In this document: positions 8,280 through 16,247 of the stretch, in pieces
How positions within the stretch are numbered: position 1 is the stretch's first letter
How the letters are laid out: each line of letters starts with the position of its first letter
DNA from: Scalindua_A sp046757465
GTDB lineage: Bacteria > Planctomycetota > Brocadiia > Brocadiales > Scalinduaceae
Assembly (NCBI GenBank): GCA_046757465.1
Contig: JBHHYH010000016.1
Coordinates: forward strand, 1 to 49,164
Length of the DNA: 49,164 nt
Direction of reading: 5' to 3'
Program-made: the position numbers and the translations under genes
Notes under the pieces: model-generated
The model's database searches: none
What the model saw: only the letters and a program-made list of their open reading frames with translations
What the model was told of the DNA's origin: nothing

Positions 8280-9038
8280 TTACAATCCTAATACGGAAAA
8301 CACTTCCTCTATTGATGAATATTTTATGGGATAATCAATCTCTTGCCTTTTAATTACTACAACATCTATCCCCATTCCCTTTGCAGCCTGAATCTTTTCC
8401 GGTACACCACCTACACTACCACTATCTTTTGTTATCACAATATCTATCTTATACTGCTTGAACATTGCCTTATTAAGCTCCAGCGAAAACGGACCTTGAA
8501 GGGCAAGTATATTTGATGATTTAATACCCATCTTGATACACTGCACAATATGATCTGGTACAGGCAATATTCTGACGTAAATTTCTTTTTCATCCTTTAA
8601 TTTAGTAAATTTTTCTACACTTTTAAAGCCCGTTGCTAATAATATTCGTTCCCTGTCAGATTTACTACACCACTCCACCGCATCATCAATATTTTTAACG
8701 ATGTGTATGAATGGCTGATCTTCCACGGCTGTTTCATCTCTCTGAAATCTAATATACTCAATACCACTTTCCTTACACGCCTTTATTGCATTAAGAGATG
8801 CTTGAGTTGCGTATGGGTGCGTTGCATCGATCAGGGTCTCTATTTTTTTATTTCTTATGAGTTTGGACAAACCATTTACGTCAAGCCCTCCCTGCAGGCA
8901 GAGATGTCCCAGCCCCATTTTATCATAAATATCAAATCCATATTCGGTGGCTACAGTAGTGAGGAGTTCTTTCCCTCTATGATTTAGCTCTTTAACTATC
9001 TCCCTGCCCTCCTCTGTCCCGGACATTACCAATATCAA
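8280..9038 (-). CDS. cobK: Precorrin-6A (or cobalt-precorrin-6A) reductase
   Basis: 252 aa, cytoplasmic. It reduces a double bond of the corrin precursor using NAD(P)H. The N-terminal ILVMSGTEEGREIV, the DATHPYATQAS motif around residue 93, and LALQGPFSLELN followed by ITKDSGSVGGVPEKIQAA are family signatures of CobK/CbiJ. The likely start is TTG at 9038, overlapping the TGA of cobJ as TTGA; an ATG four codons later is possible but would remove part of the first strand. With a CbiG-type protein upstream, the anaerobic (cobalt-first) route is likely, making this CbiJ in function. Confidence 0.92.
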   Translation of the reverse strand: MILVMSGTEEGREIVKELNHRGKELLTTVATEYGFDIYDKMGLGHLCLQGGLDVNGLSKLIRNKKIETLIDATHPYATQASLNAIKACKESGIEYIRFQRDETAVEDQPFIHIVKNIDDAVEWCSKSDRERILLATGFKSVEKFTKLKDEKEIYVRILPVPDHIVQCIKMGIKSSNILALQGPFSLELNKAMFKQYKIDIVITKDSGSVGGVPEKIQAAKGMGIDVVVIKRQEIDYPIKYSSIEEVFSVLGL

Positions 9039-9751
9039 ACTTTATACCCTCTCCTGGTTACCATATAATCATCATAAACAAAGGTAGTGGAATTTCCTAT
9101 AATTACTATTGTAGACATATCTATTGGATGTCTCAGCATTTCATTCAGGTTAGTAATTACGACTGATTGGCCCTCTCGCATGGCGTCTTTAACTATACCG
9201 ACAGGTGTGTCTGGTGATTTATAGGTTAGTAATATCTTGGCTGCCTTTTCTATCTGCCACTTCCTCTCGGAGCTCTTTGGGTTATATAATGCAATTACAA
9301 AATCACCTTCTGCAGCAAGCCTTAACCTTCTCTCAATTAAGTCCCAGGGTGTAAGGAGATCGCTCAGGCTTATAACAACGTGATCATGCATCAATGGGCT
9401 TCCTAAAAGCGCCCCTGCTGCATTTTCAGATGATATTCCGGGAATAACCTCAATGGGAATCTTTTGATTTCCATTATTTGCAATCTCTAATACCAGACCC
9501 GCCATACCATACACACCCGGATCGCCACTGCTTATTACGGAAACAACCTTCCCGGATACTGTCTTTTCTATAGCTGTGGTAGCACGCTTGATTTCCGCAC
9601 GCATCCCCGATGCGATTACGTCTTTACCCTTAATCAAATCAGTTATTAAGGTGATATATGTCTTATAACCAACAATGCAATCAGATCCCTTCAAGACCTC
9701 AATAGCCCTGGTACTTAAATGCTCTGGATTCCCGGGACCAATACCTACCAC
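9035..9751 (-). CDS. cobJ: Precorrin-3B / cobalt-precorrin-3 C17-methyltransferase
   Basis: 238 aa, SAM-dependent methyltransferase of corrin ring synthesis (CobJ/CbiH), responsible for C17 methylation with ring contraction. VGIGPGNPEHLSTRA at the start, SSGDPGVYGMAGLVLE near residue 73, and IPGISSENAAGALLGSPLMHD are the tetrapyrrole-methylase motifs. The start is GTG at 9751, overlapping cbiG by 7 bases. Upstream in frame the reading gives GKLF, as in most family members, but no ATG, GTG or TTG is available there before a stop, so GTG at 9751 is used (ATT would be the only alternative). Middle gene of an overlapping trio with cbiG and cobK. Confidence 0.94.
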   Translation of the reverse strand: MVGIGPGNPEHLSTRAIEVLKGSDCIVGYKTYITLITDLIKGKDVIASGMRAEIKRATTAIEKTVSGKVVSVISSGDPGVYGMAGLVLEIANNGNQKIPIEVIPGISSENAAGALLGSPLMHDHVVISLSDLLTPWDLIERRLRLAAEGDFVIALYNPKSSERKWQIEKAAKILLTYKSPDTPVGIVKDAMREGQSVVITNLNEMLRHPIDMSTIVIIGNSTTFVYDDYMVTRRGYKV

Positions 9752-10530
9752 GAAAAGTTTTCCTGTGCTACTGCTATTGTTACTCCCGGAAATTTTTGTT
9801 TCTTTAATATTAATTTAGTCTTTCTCCCTGAAATAAGGGCTGCTGGCTCACAAACACCACCTACCCCAATCTTCTTTTCCACAAAATCTGATTTAGTATA
9901 ATTCTTTGCGCAAGTGTCAATCTCTTGCCTCGAAACAACACGCAGTGGAATATCGAGTTCTTCAAGGGCTTTTAATAAACCTGATTCATTAGCCTTTATG
10001 TCAACAGTCCCGGCCAGCCGAACACGTTTAATAGACACCTTTGCTTTTTTAAGCGCATTTTTGATAGCGTTTTTAACGTCTTTACTGGCAACAGCACGTT
10101 TACAACCTATTCCTATTATGATATCCTTTTTTGCCTCTGTGCCCGTAGTTATAACTGCATCTGTTTTAAGAATATTCGCAACCCTATGCGCCAATTTGTT
10201 TGCCCCACCCTCATGCCCTGAAACCAAACTAATTACAGACCGGCCGACGTCATCAACCACGACTACCGCCGGGTCAGTATGTTTATTCTTGATATACGGA
10301 GCGATTATGCGCACAACAATACCCGAGGCCATAATGAATATAAAACCTTCATAATCTGTAAATATTTCTCCAACCTGATCACCAAGATTCTTGGAAAAAT
10401 AGGTTACGTTAAGAGTTGATTTTTTTATTTTCCCGGGTAGAAATAACGTAATCTCACTACACAGTTCCTCTTTGATACGCTCGGCTATTTTGAAACCCTC
10501 ATCGGTAATTGCTATCAGTCCTAAATTCAT
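9745..10530 (-). CDS. cbiG: Cobalt-precorrin-5A hydrolase, short form
   Basis: 261 aa. CbiG opens the lactone of cobalt-precorrin-5A with release of acetaldehyde in anaerobic cobalamin synthesis. The N-terminal domain has FIMASGIVVRIIAPYI and SLVSGHEGGANKLA (about 113-126), and the C-terminal domain begins at IGIGCKRAV (about 142) and contains GVGGVCEPAAL. Many CbiG proteins are around 300-350 aa with a linker or middle domain; here the two domains almost abut. The start is ATG at 10530 without a strong ribosome site. It is the first gene of the cbiG-cobJ-cobK overlap set, so the three are almost certainly one operon. I see no convincing cobalamin riboswitch upstream, only a palindromic repeat. 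Confidence 0.92.
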   Translation of the reverse strand: MNLGLIAITDEGFKIAERIKEELCSEITLFLPGKIKKSTLNVTYFSKNLGDQVGEIFTDYEGFIFIMASGIVVRIIAPYIKNKHTDPAVVVVDDVGRSVISLVSGHEGGANKLAHRVANILKTDAVITTGTEAKKDIIIGIGCKRAVASKDVKNAIKNALKKAKVSIKRVRLAGTVDIKANESGLLKALEELDIPLRVVSRQEIDTCAKNYTKSDFVEKKIGVGGVCEPAALISGRKTKLILKKQKFPGVTIAVAQENFSW

Positions 10531-10563
10531 AAAAATTAACCTTATATTACGTTTATAACTAAC

Positions 10564-10589
10564 ACTGTCAACAAAAAGCTATTATTTAT
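10564..10589 (+). repeat. 26-base direct repeat, copy 1 (left of glnS)
   Basis: ACTGTCAACAAAAAGCTATT followed by ATTTAT. A near-identical copy (24 of 26 bases by eye) lies at 12674-12699, so the repeat brackets glnS in direct orientation. A related shorter match in the other orientation is at 33318-33337. Confidence 0.6.
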
Positions 10590-10606
10590 CTAATTCTTAA
10601 TAGCAT

Positions 10607-10687
10607 GTAGGGTGGATTAAGGAGAGAAGCGACGAATCCACCTTTCCGAGAGTAATTGGTGGATTCGCTCCACTTAATCCACCCTAC
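10607..10687. repeat. Palindromic element between cbiG and glnS
   Basis: An 81-base hairpin-like element with arms GTAGGGTGGATTAA and TTAATCCACCCTAC (perfect 14-mers) and inner partial complements CGAATCCACC / GGTGGATTCG. It fills much of the 298-base gap. It could also act as a transcription end for glnS, read on the minus strand, but no U-tract follows. Confidence 0.8.
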
Positions 10688-10828
10688 AACTGATAGAATC
10701 GAAATTTGAATTATCGCTTTTCTCTTTTGCAGAAAAGCGGACAAGTAGATTCCCGTTTAAAACATGCGGGAATGACAAATAGCCTTCACGCTTCTATCCT
10801 GTTATCCTGTCAGAAAAACAGCCGACTT

Positions 10829-12553
10829 CTATTTCTGCTGTTTCTTTTGAATTTTTGCCCAGGTATCACGGAGTGTTACAGTTCGATTGAAAACAAGATT
10901 CTCCCGCGATGTATCAGGATCGATACAAAAATAACCAAGCCTTTCAAACTGAAATCGATCGAGTGGTTTTGCTTCTTTCAGGCTGGGCTCTACCATGCAG
11001 TCTGATAGAACTTGAAGTGAATTAGGATTCAGATTTGATTTGAAATCATTTCCTTTTACCACCTCTTCAGGGTGTTCCTCTGTAAAAAGATAATCATACA
11101 ATCTAACTTCGGCTTTTAGTGCATTAGCTGCAGACACCCAGTGAAGTGTTGATTTGACCTTGCGCCCGTCAGGGGCATTGCCACCACGCGTAGCTGGATC
11201 ATAGCTGCAGTGCAATTCGACAGTCTGGCCTTTATCATCCTTTATGACATCAGTACAGGTCACAAAATATGCATAACGCAATCTAACTTCTCTTCCGGGT
11301 GATAAACGATAAAACTTAGGGGGAGGTTCTTCCATGAAATCTTCTTGTTCTATATATATCACTTTTGAAAAAGGAACTTTTCTGGTACCGGCCTCTGGGT
11401 CTTCAGGATTATTAAGTGCATCCATCCATTCAACCTCATTTTCAGGATAGTTATCTATGACTACTCTTAAGCGTCTTAGTACTGCCATTACACGGTTAGA
11501 TGTCTTATTCAGGTCTTCCCGTAAACAATGTTCCAGCAGTGCGACATCAATAGTACTGTTAAACTTGCTGACACTAATACGCTTGCAGAATTGGCGAATG
11601 GATTCCGGGCTATATCCGCGCCTTCGCATGCCGGAGATAGTAGGCATGCGAGGGTCATCCCATACTTTCACATGTCCCTCGTCAACCAACTGTAAAAGTT
11701 TTCGCTTACTCATAACAGTATACGTAAGCTCTAACCGGGCAAACTCGATTTGTTGGGGATGATGAATTTCCAGCTTATCAAGATACCAGTCATATAAAGG
11801 TCTGTGATTCTCGAATTCTAACGTACATATTGAATGTGTAATTCCCTCAATAGAATCTTCCAGACCATGGGCCCAATCGTAGGTGGGATATATACACCAC
11901 TTACTACCAGTCCGGTGATGGTCTGCATGTAGAATGCGGTACATAACAGGATCTCGCATATTCAGATTGGGTGATTTCATGTCGATTTTGGCACGAAGAA
12001 CACGAGAACCATCTTCAAATTCACCATCTCGCATCCGCTTGAACAGGTCCTCGTTTTCTTCAACACTGCGGTTGCGATAAGGGCTATCCTTTCCGGGTGC
12101 CGTCAGGGTGCCGCGATGTTCAGTGATCTGGTCGGCGGTCAAGTCACAAACATACGCAAGTCCCTTTTTAATCAACTGTACTGCATACTCATACATTTTC
12201 TCAAAATAATCTGAAGCATAGTATAGATGTTCTCCCCAATCCCAACCCAGCCAGTGGACGTCTTCCTGGATAGAATTAACATATCTGGCTTCTTCCGTAA
12301 TAGGGTTCGTATCATCATACCTTAAGTGGCAACGTCCCCCCTTGTTTTCAGCCGCAATGCCAAAATTCAGACAGATCGACTTGGCATGTCCAATATGCAA
12401 AAAACCATTTGGTTCCGGAGGAAATCTGGTAATTACCTTACCACCCCATTTGTTTCTTTTGATATCTTCAGCAACAATTGTTCTAATAAAATCTACTGAA
12501 GTCTTTTTGCCATCTTCACTATCTTTTTCTTGTCTGTTATTTTGTGTTTCCAC
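10829..12553 (-). CDS. glnS: Glutaminyl-tRNA synthetase
   Basis: 574 aa, class I aminoacyl-tRNA synthetase that charges tRNA-Gln directly. FPPEPNGFLHIGHAKS contains the HIGH motif (H53-H56), and VMSKRKLL is the KMSKS-type signature. YPTYDWAHGLEDSIEGITHS and the two C-terminal beta-barrel regions (from about residue 340) complete a full-length enzyme, close in size to E. coli GlnS. The start is GTG at 12553 (METQNNRQ); a short acidic/basic extension precedes the catalytic domain. Direct GlnRS is patchily distributed outside Proteobacteria, so this gene may have been acquired by transfer (inference). It stands alone. Confidence 0.97.
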   Translation of the reverse strand: METQNNRQEKDSEDGKKTSVDFIRTIVAEDIKRNKWGGKVITRFPPEPNGFLHIGHAKSICLNFGIAAENKGGRCHLRYDDTNPITEEARYVNSIQEDVHWLGWDWGEHLYYASDYFEKMYEYAVQLIKKGLAYVCDLTADQITEHRGTLTAPGKDSPYRNRSVEENEDLFKRMRDGEFEDGSRVLRAKIDMKSPNLNMRDPVMYRILHADHHRTGSKWCIYPTYDWAHGLEDSIEGITHSICTLEFENHRPLYDWYLDKLEIHHPQQIEFARLELTYTVMSKRKLLQLVDEGHVKVWDDPRMPTISGMRRRGYSPESIRQFCKRISVSKFNSTIDVALLEHCLREDLNKTSNRVMAVLRRLRVVIDNYPENEVEWMDALNNPEDPEAGTRKVPFSKVIYIEQEDFMEEPPPKFYRLSPGREVRLRYAYFVTCTDVIKDDKGQTVELHCSYDPATRGGNAPDGRKVKSTLHWVSAANALKAEVRLYDYLFTEEHPEEVVKGNDFKSNLNPNSLQVLSDCMVEPSLKEAKPLDRFQFERLGYFCIDPDTSRENLVFNRTVTLRDTWAKIQKKQQK

Positions 12554-12673
12554 TTACTATCCCTCTATGTTATAAATTTAGTATAACCTCTTATATACTT
12601 CTTTTATGTAAATTTTGCGCCATTATATAAAATCTAAATGTAATTGACATATATAAAAATATTTTTTAGTTAT

Positions 12674-12699
12674 ACTGTCAACAAAAAGTCATTATTTAT
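12674..12699 (+). repeat. 26-base direct repeat, copy 2 (right of glnS)
   Basis: ACTGTCAACAAAAAGTCATT followed by ATTTAT, 24 of 26 bases identical to 10564-10589. It lies in the 256-base divergent space between glnS and the receiver-like gene. Confidence 0.6.
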
Positions 12700-12742
12700 A
12701 GTTTAAGTTTGTAATATGGTTACTTTAATATAATGCAAGTTC

Positions 12743-12771
12743 TTGACATGTAGAATTTTGTTAGATACATT
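12743..12771 (+). promoter_or_regulatory. Candidate sigma-70-type promoter
   Basis: TTGACA at 12743-12748 and TACATT at 12766-12771 with a 17-base spacer, about 40 bases before the ATG of the receiver-like gene. The -35 is perfect and the -10 matches 4 of 6. The region is AT-rich, so chance matches are possible. Confidence 0.45.
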
Positions 12772-12809
12772 AATTATTATACTGATTTAGAGAGGAGGTA
12801 AAGAAATAC

Positions 12810-13175
12810 ATGAAAGAAGTTCTGGTAGTTGGACATTGCGATCTGGATCATCCTCAAATCACTTCATTGATAGAAGGCAATTTTTCTGCGAAGGTAACGA
12901 GGGTAAAATTATTAAAGGAAACAAAAACGTATTTGGAGAAGAATAATTACGATTTAGTCATAATTAATCGAATTGGCGCCTTCGATCAAGAAAGCGGTAT
13001 AGAGTTGATAAAGGAAATAAAAAAAGTTGGCTATTGTGAAGCGCCGTTAATGTTGGTTACAAACCATAGAGATCAAATGGATCTAGCAGTACAATGTGGG
13101 GCCGTCATGGGATTTGGTAAAGACAAGCTATATGACAAAGAAACTATAAAATTGTTAGGTAATTTTTTGGCATAA
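12810..13175 (+). CDS. Receiver-like protein lacking the phospho-acceptor Asp
   Basis: 121 aa with the alternating strand-helix pattern of a CheY-type receiver: strand 1 EVLVVGHCDLD, strand 3 YDLVIINRIG, strand 4 APLMLVTN, strand 5 GAVMGFGKDK. The position at the end of strand 3 where receivers have the phosphorylated Asp is N53, while the conserved Thr84 and Lys104 equivalents remain. It is therefore probably an atypical, non-phosphorylated receiver or a protein-interaction module. There is no output domain. GAGAGGAGGTAAAG lies about 8 bases before the ATG, a strong ribosome site. A 578-base non-coding stretch separates it from the PilZ genes. Confidence 0.65.
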   Translation: MKEVLVVGHCDLDHPQITSLIEGNFSAKVTRVKLLKETKTYLEKNNYDLVIINRIGAFDQESGIELIKEIKKVGYCEAPLMLVTNHRDQMDLAVQCGAVMGFGKDKLYDKETIKLLGNFLA

Positions 13176-13753
13176 ACTCAGGTTAATTAATACTCCTGGT
13201 TTTCAGAGTTTGTCCATCAATAAAATGTCTACTACAGGATAGAGTGCGGATTGTGGTTTGTATAATTGTTGATTCAAAAATCATTTAACACAGAAGTCAT
13301 ATAACCTTCAGTTATTTACATAAACAAACATACCTTAGTTTTCTATCCACCTACCCATAGAGCTATCCGCCTAAGGAAGATATGCTTCGGCGGGTTTCGC
13401 TAGACGAAGATGTGAACTTGCTGCGGACTTCACCAGTAGGGCTTCACTTAATAATATTTACATTAATAAATAAGTCCCTTAGGAAATTTGTGTTGATTAA
13501 GTAAGCAATTTTTACTGATGAAAAACATTCTTTTCTCCTCATCCTCGTTATGGCATTATCATAAGTGTTTGCATACTTATAGATTATAACATTCATTTAA
13601 AAATTCCAAATTTGGTATGATATTTGTGTATATTAATGTTAAGCACTTTTATATGGAACCTCCAATTATAATTCTATATAGAAGTATAACTAAACCAATC
13701 ACATAAGCGTTATAAATTGTTGCCAAATTTAAAAACAAACTAAAGAGATTTCT
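13176..13753. other. Non-coding space before the PilZ pair
   Basis: No open frame with a ribosome site or recognisable family was seen. About 13360-13440 is less AT-rich and has short inverted pieces (CCGCC/GGCGG), resembling other repeat-derived spacers. From about 13560 the sequence is AT-rich and matches the region upstream of the second PilZ copy (14300-14490), so it is part of the tandem duplication and probably contains the promoter. Confidence 0.5.
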
Positions 13754-14149
13754 ATGTATACTGGTAAAGAAAAGAGACAATACGAAAGAATAGAAAAACC
13801 GTTTATTGTAAAGTTACAAACCATACCGGATGAACCCAAAGAGCGGATCTCTCCCGATTGGGATATGGTTGTTTCAAAAGATTTGGGGGCTGGAGGCGTA
13901 TTTTTTTATTCCAGTAAAAATCTAAGAATTGGTACGGCTTTAGATTTCAAAATAGGCTTTTCTACATCTTCACCACCTGTAGAATGCGTTGGGATAGTAA
14001 TCCGCGTTAAAGAACAACCATACACCTCTATATTTGGTATCGCAGCAGCTTTTACTAAGATCGACAAACGAGACAGGGAAATGATAAATAAAACCGCTTT
14101 AGATATTTCAAGACTGGAAAATCATAATCTCAAGCGAGCCTATGCCTAG
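13754..14149 (+). CDS. PilZ-domain protein, copy 1
   Basis: 131 aa, single PilZ domain, a cyclic-di-GMP receptor fold. The N-terminal KRQYER gives R8xxxR12, the RxxxR motif that clamps the nucleotide. The second motif, normally D/NxSxxG, is D43-L-G-A-G-G48, with Gly in place of Ser, so binding may be weakened or altered. The domain ends in FGIAAAFTKID, the usual last strand. No signal or membrane segment, so cytoplasmic. It is followed by a paralogue (14491-14886) with the same motifs. No strong Shine-Dalgarno (AAAGAGATTT). Output target unknown. Confidence 0.85.
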   Translation: MYTGKEKRQYERIEKPFIVKLQTIPDEPKERISPDWDMVVSKDLGAGGVFFYSSKNLRIGTALDFKIGFSTSSPPVECVGIVIRVKEQPYTSIFGIAAAFTKIDKRDREMINKTALDISRLENHNLKRAYA

Positions 14150-14490
14150 CTGCTCGAGTGGTTGTTGTGAAAACAGACACATCTTAGTTCCCACAGAACA
14201 GACTTACGTAAAAATCGTGTCTTTTTGGGACATTGTGTTTCTCAAAGGAACACTAGCAAGTCAGTATAATATTCCTTCTCATTGGCATCCATAAGTCATA
14301 TGTATATAAGTACACGTATCTTACGGTGCATATCTTTAAAAGAATCCCATTTTGGTATGTTATTTGTTATCAATGATAGTCGCTTTTTTGAGCTTAACAC
14401 TCTCATTACAATTTTATATAGAAGTATAAACAAACCAACTATAAAGCGTGATAAATTTTTGGCAAATTTAAAAAAACTGAAGGTATTACT

Positions 14491-14886
14491 ATGTTTAATG
14501 GTAGTGAAAAAAGGAAATATAAAAGAATAGAAAAACCGTTTATTGTAAAGTTACAAACCATACCGGATGAACCTAAAGGGCGGATTTCTCCCGATTGGGA
14601 TATGGTTGTTGCGAAAGATTTGGGGGCTGGGGGTGTATTTTTTCATTGTAGCAATAATTTAGGAATTGGTACCGTTTTAGATTTAAAAATAGGTTTTTCT
14701 ACATACACACCTCCTATAAAATGTGTTGGGATAGTAGTCCGCATTAAAAAACAACCGTCCACCTCTATATTTGGTATTGCAGTAGCTTTTACGAAGATCG
14801 ACGCACACGAAAAGGAAATGATAAATAGGACTGCTTTAGAAATGTCAAGACAGCCAAATCAAAATCTCAATCCAGCCTTTGCTTAA
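14491..14886 (+). CDS. PilZ-domain protein, copy 2
   Basis: 131 aa, paralogue of the preceding gene. EKRKYKR keeps R8xxxR12, and KDLGAGG again has Gly instead of Ser at the third position of the second motif. The block EKPFIVKLQTIPDEP is identical to copy 1, while the segment from residue 50 and the C terminus differ, so the pair has had time to diverge but both frames are intact. The longer overlapping frame at 14282-14530 is a shadow of the duplicated upstream region. Cytoplasmic, likely c-di-GMP-responsive. Confidence 0.85.
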   Translation: MFNGSEKRKYKRIEKPFIVKLQTIPDEPKGRISPDWDMVVAKDLGAGGVFFHCSNNLGIGTVLDLKIGFSTYTPPIKCVGIVVRIKKQPSTSIFGIAVAFTKIDAHEKEMINRTALEMSRQPNQNLNPAFA

Positions 14887-15082
14887 TCGCCCAAGTGAGT
14901 GTTTGAAGAGTTTTTTATTAATCTACATATTCTGCTTTACATCTCAAGAATATAAATCCTGATGAATGGTTCTCCTCCTATAATTCTTACAACATTAGTA
15001 TATGCTCGTTTCCTGATATTCATTGCATTTACATTATCCGTCTTTTATATTTCACACATAAAGCATTTTCAAATGCAATCAC

Positions 15083-15769
15083 CTAATCACTCGTAAAGTG
15101 AAATTTTGTAGCAAAGCCACTTCGCCCATCATAATTCCACTCATGGTTACCCTCTTGAAATCTATGAGTAATGGCCTTCCCCATATTTAGTGTCGTGTCA
15201 AATTCACTTGCCCAAATAGGAAAATTCTTGTTAACAATCTGGGTCGGTTTATTAGAATCTCCCTTCCCTCGTAATATTTCCACATCCAATGTTAAATTCT
15301 CAACTACAGATGCCCTCTTACGCCATTCGGATAATTCTACCTGTATTGGTAAATATCTTACAGTTACCCTCTCTTTTGGAACTTTTGCAAAACCAAATAC
15401 GTGGTTTTTAAAAATATCTAATAATGCCTTCCCATGGGCCCCTGAGGCGCCTTTCTCGTTGATGTAAAAGACAATCCAATTCTCGTCTGGTCTGGCAGTT
15501 AAGTCAGTTATACCAATGACTGTTTGTCCGCCTAAATCGTATTGCCCATACTTTCCCTTTTTAATATGAAATACACCCGTAATCTTACACGTCTTATTGT
15601 GCGTTGGTTCGCTTCCAAACAAGCACGGACAACCTGGATTGCACGTACACCCCTCAAAATATTCACCTTCGATTGACCAAGCTGGATTCGCAAAAACAGT
15701 ACCTGAGATACCAAGGAATATGATAGCAACCAAGAATCCAGGCAATAAATACTTACTTCTCTGGAACAT
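15083..15769 (-). CDS. Exported DUF1326-like protein
   Basis: 228 aa. Residues about 7-27 form a signal peptide ending TVFANPA. Right after it, WSIEGEYFEGCTCNPGCPC carries C41, C43, C47 and C49, the CxCxxxCPC signature of DUF1326; the following LFGSEPTHNKTCKI, the YDLGG region and KVTVRYLP-like strands fit the same family, whose function is unknown. The Cys cluster suggests metal binding or disulfide chemistry outside the cytoplasm. Many DUF1326 proteins lack a signal peptide, so this exported form is slightly unusual. The start ATG at 15769 has GGGAGGTAGTAA before it, a strong ribosome site. Isolated gene. Confidence 0.82.
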   Translation of the reverse strand: MFQRSKYLLPGFLVAIIFLGISGTVFANPAWSIEGEYFEGCTCNPGCPCLFGSEPTHNKTCKITGVFHIKKGKYGQYDLGGQTVIGITDLTARPDENWIVFYINEKGASGAHGKALLDIFKNHVFGFAKVPKERVTVRYLPIQVELSEWRKRASVVENLTLDVEILRGKGDSNKPTQIVNKNFPIWASEFDTTLNMGKAITHRFQEGNHEWNYDGRSGFATKFHFTSD

Positions 15770-16061
15770 TTACTACCTCCCATTTAAAAATACTAAATTA
15801 AACATATTAAGTATTAAGGCAAAAAAATATACAAGAAATCTTTTTTAAAAGCAATTGTTTATTTGTCCTGTCACGATATAATACGGACAACTTCATCTAG
15901 GTACACGGTTTCTTATATACGGTGACATACCTATTTAAATGTCATTGCGAGTGAACAAAGACAGGTGCCGTTTTCCCATTGAATACGTTACTGTAATTAT
16001 GAAATAGAGCACTAAGTATTTTACAAGTTAACGCCCTACTGGCGGACTACGATCGTCAACT

Positions 16062-16175
16062 GTAGCGGAGGTCTTAAGACCTCCATACACCATGGGATTA
16101 AACCCAATTTAAATATTCATCTAGCCATCTTAGCTAGTTATCCCATGGGCGTGGCAACCTAAAGGTTGCCGCTAC
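16062..16175. repeat. Nested palindromic element upstream of pntAA
   Basis: The 478-base space 15770-16247 has no gene. Within it this 114-base element has outer arms GTAGCGG / CCGCTAC, a perfect 18-base palindrome GGAGGTCTTAAGACCTCC (16067-16084), inner arms CCATGGGAT / ATCCCATGG, a CTAG-rich centre, and a second perfect 18-base palindrome-like unit GGCAACCTAAAGGTTGCC (16153-16170). Folded, it gives a cross or multi-branch structure. The region around 15950 also has a TGTCATTGCGAG fragment like that at 44010-44090. Confidence 0.8.
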
Positions 16176-16247
16176 GGGTTATGTTAAAATGAAAGACTAT
16201 ACTATTGGATTATTTCCTATATTGACTTTTGTAAAAATTTAAGAAAT

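Larger units (their letters stand above)
13560..14886 (+). repeat. Tandem duplication covering two PilZ genes and their upstream regions
   Basis: Unit 1 (about 13560-14149) and unit 2 (about 14300-14886) align along their length. Shared upstream landmarks include TTTGGTATG, then ATATAGAAGTATAA, AAACCAA and GCAAATTT/CCAAATTT just before each ATG; the coding parts are roughly 70 percent identical in protein and share long identical DNA blocks early in the gene. The period is about 740 bases. The break points are approximate. Confidence 0.8.

Noticed and set aside
10531..10828. Cobalamin riboswitch upstream of cbiG
   Set aside because: No recognisable B12-box or multi-stem layout; the space is a palindromic repeat.
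14282..14530. 82-codon frame overlapping the second PilZ gene
   Set aside because: It lies in the duplicated upstream region and runs into the PilZ frame; no ribosome site.
16222..16247. TTGACT-type promoter immediately before pntAA
   Set aside because: The -10 would fall on the start codon, leaving no leader; likely chance in AT-rich DNA.
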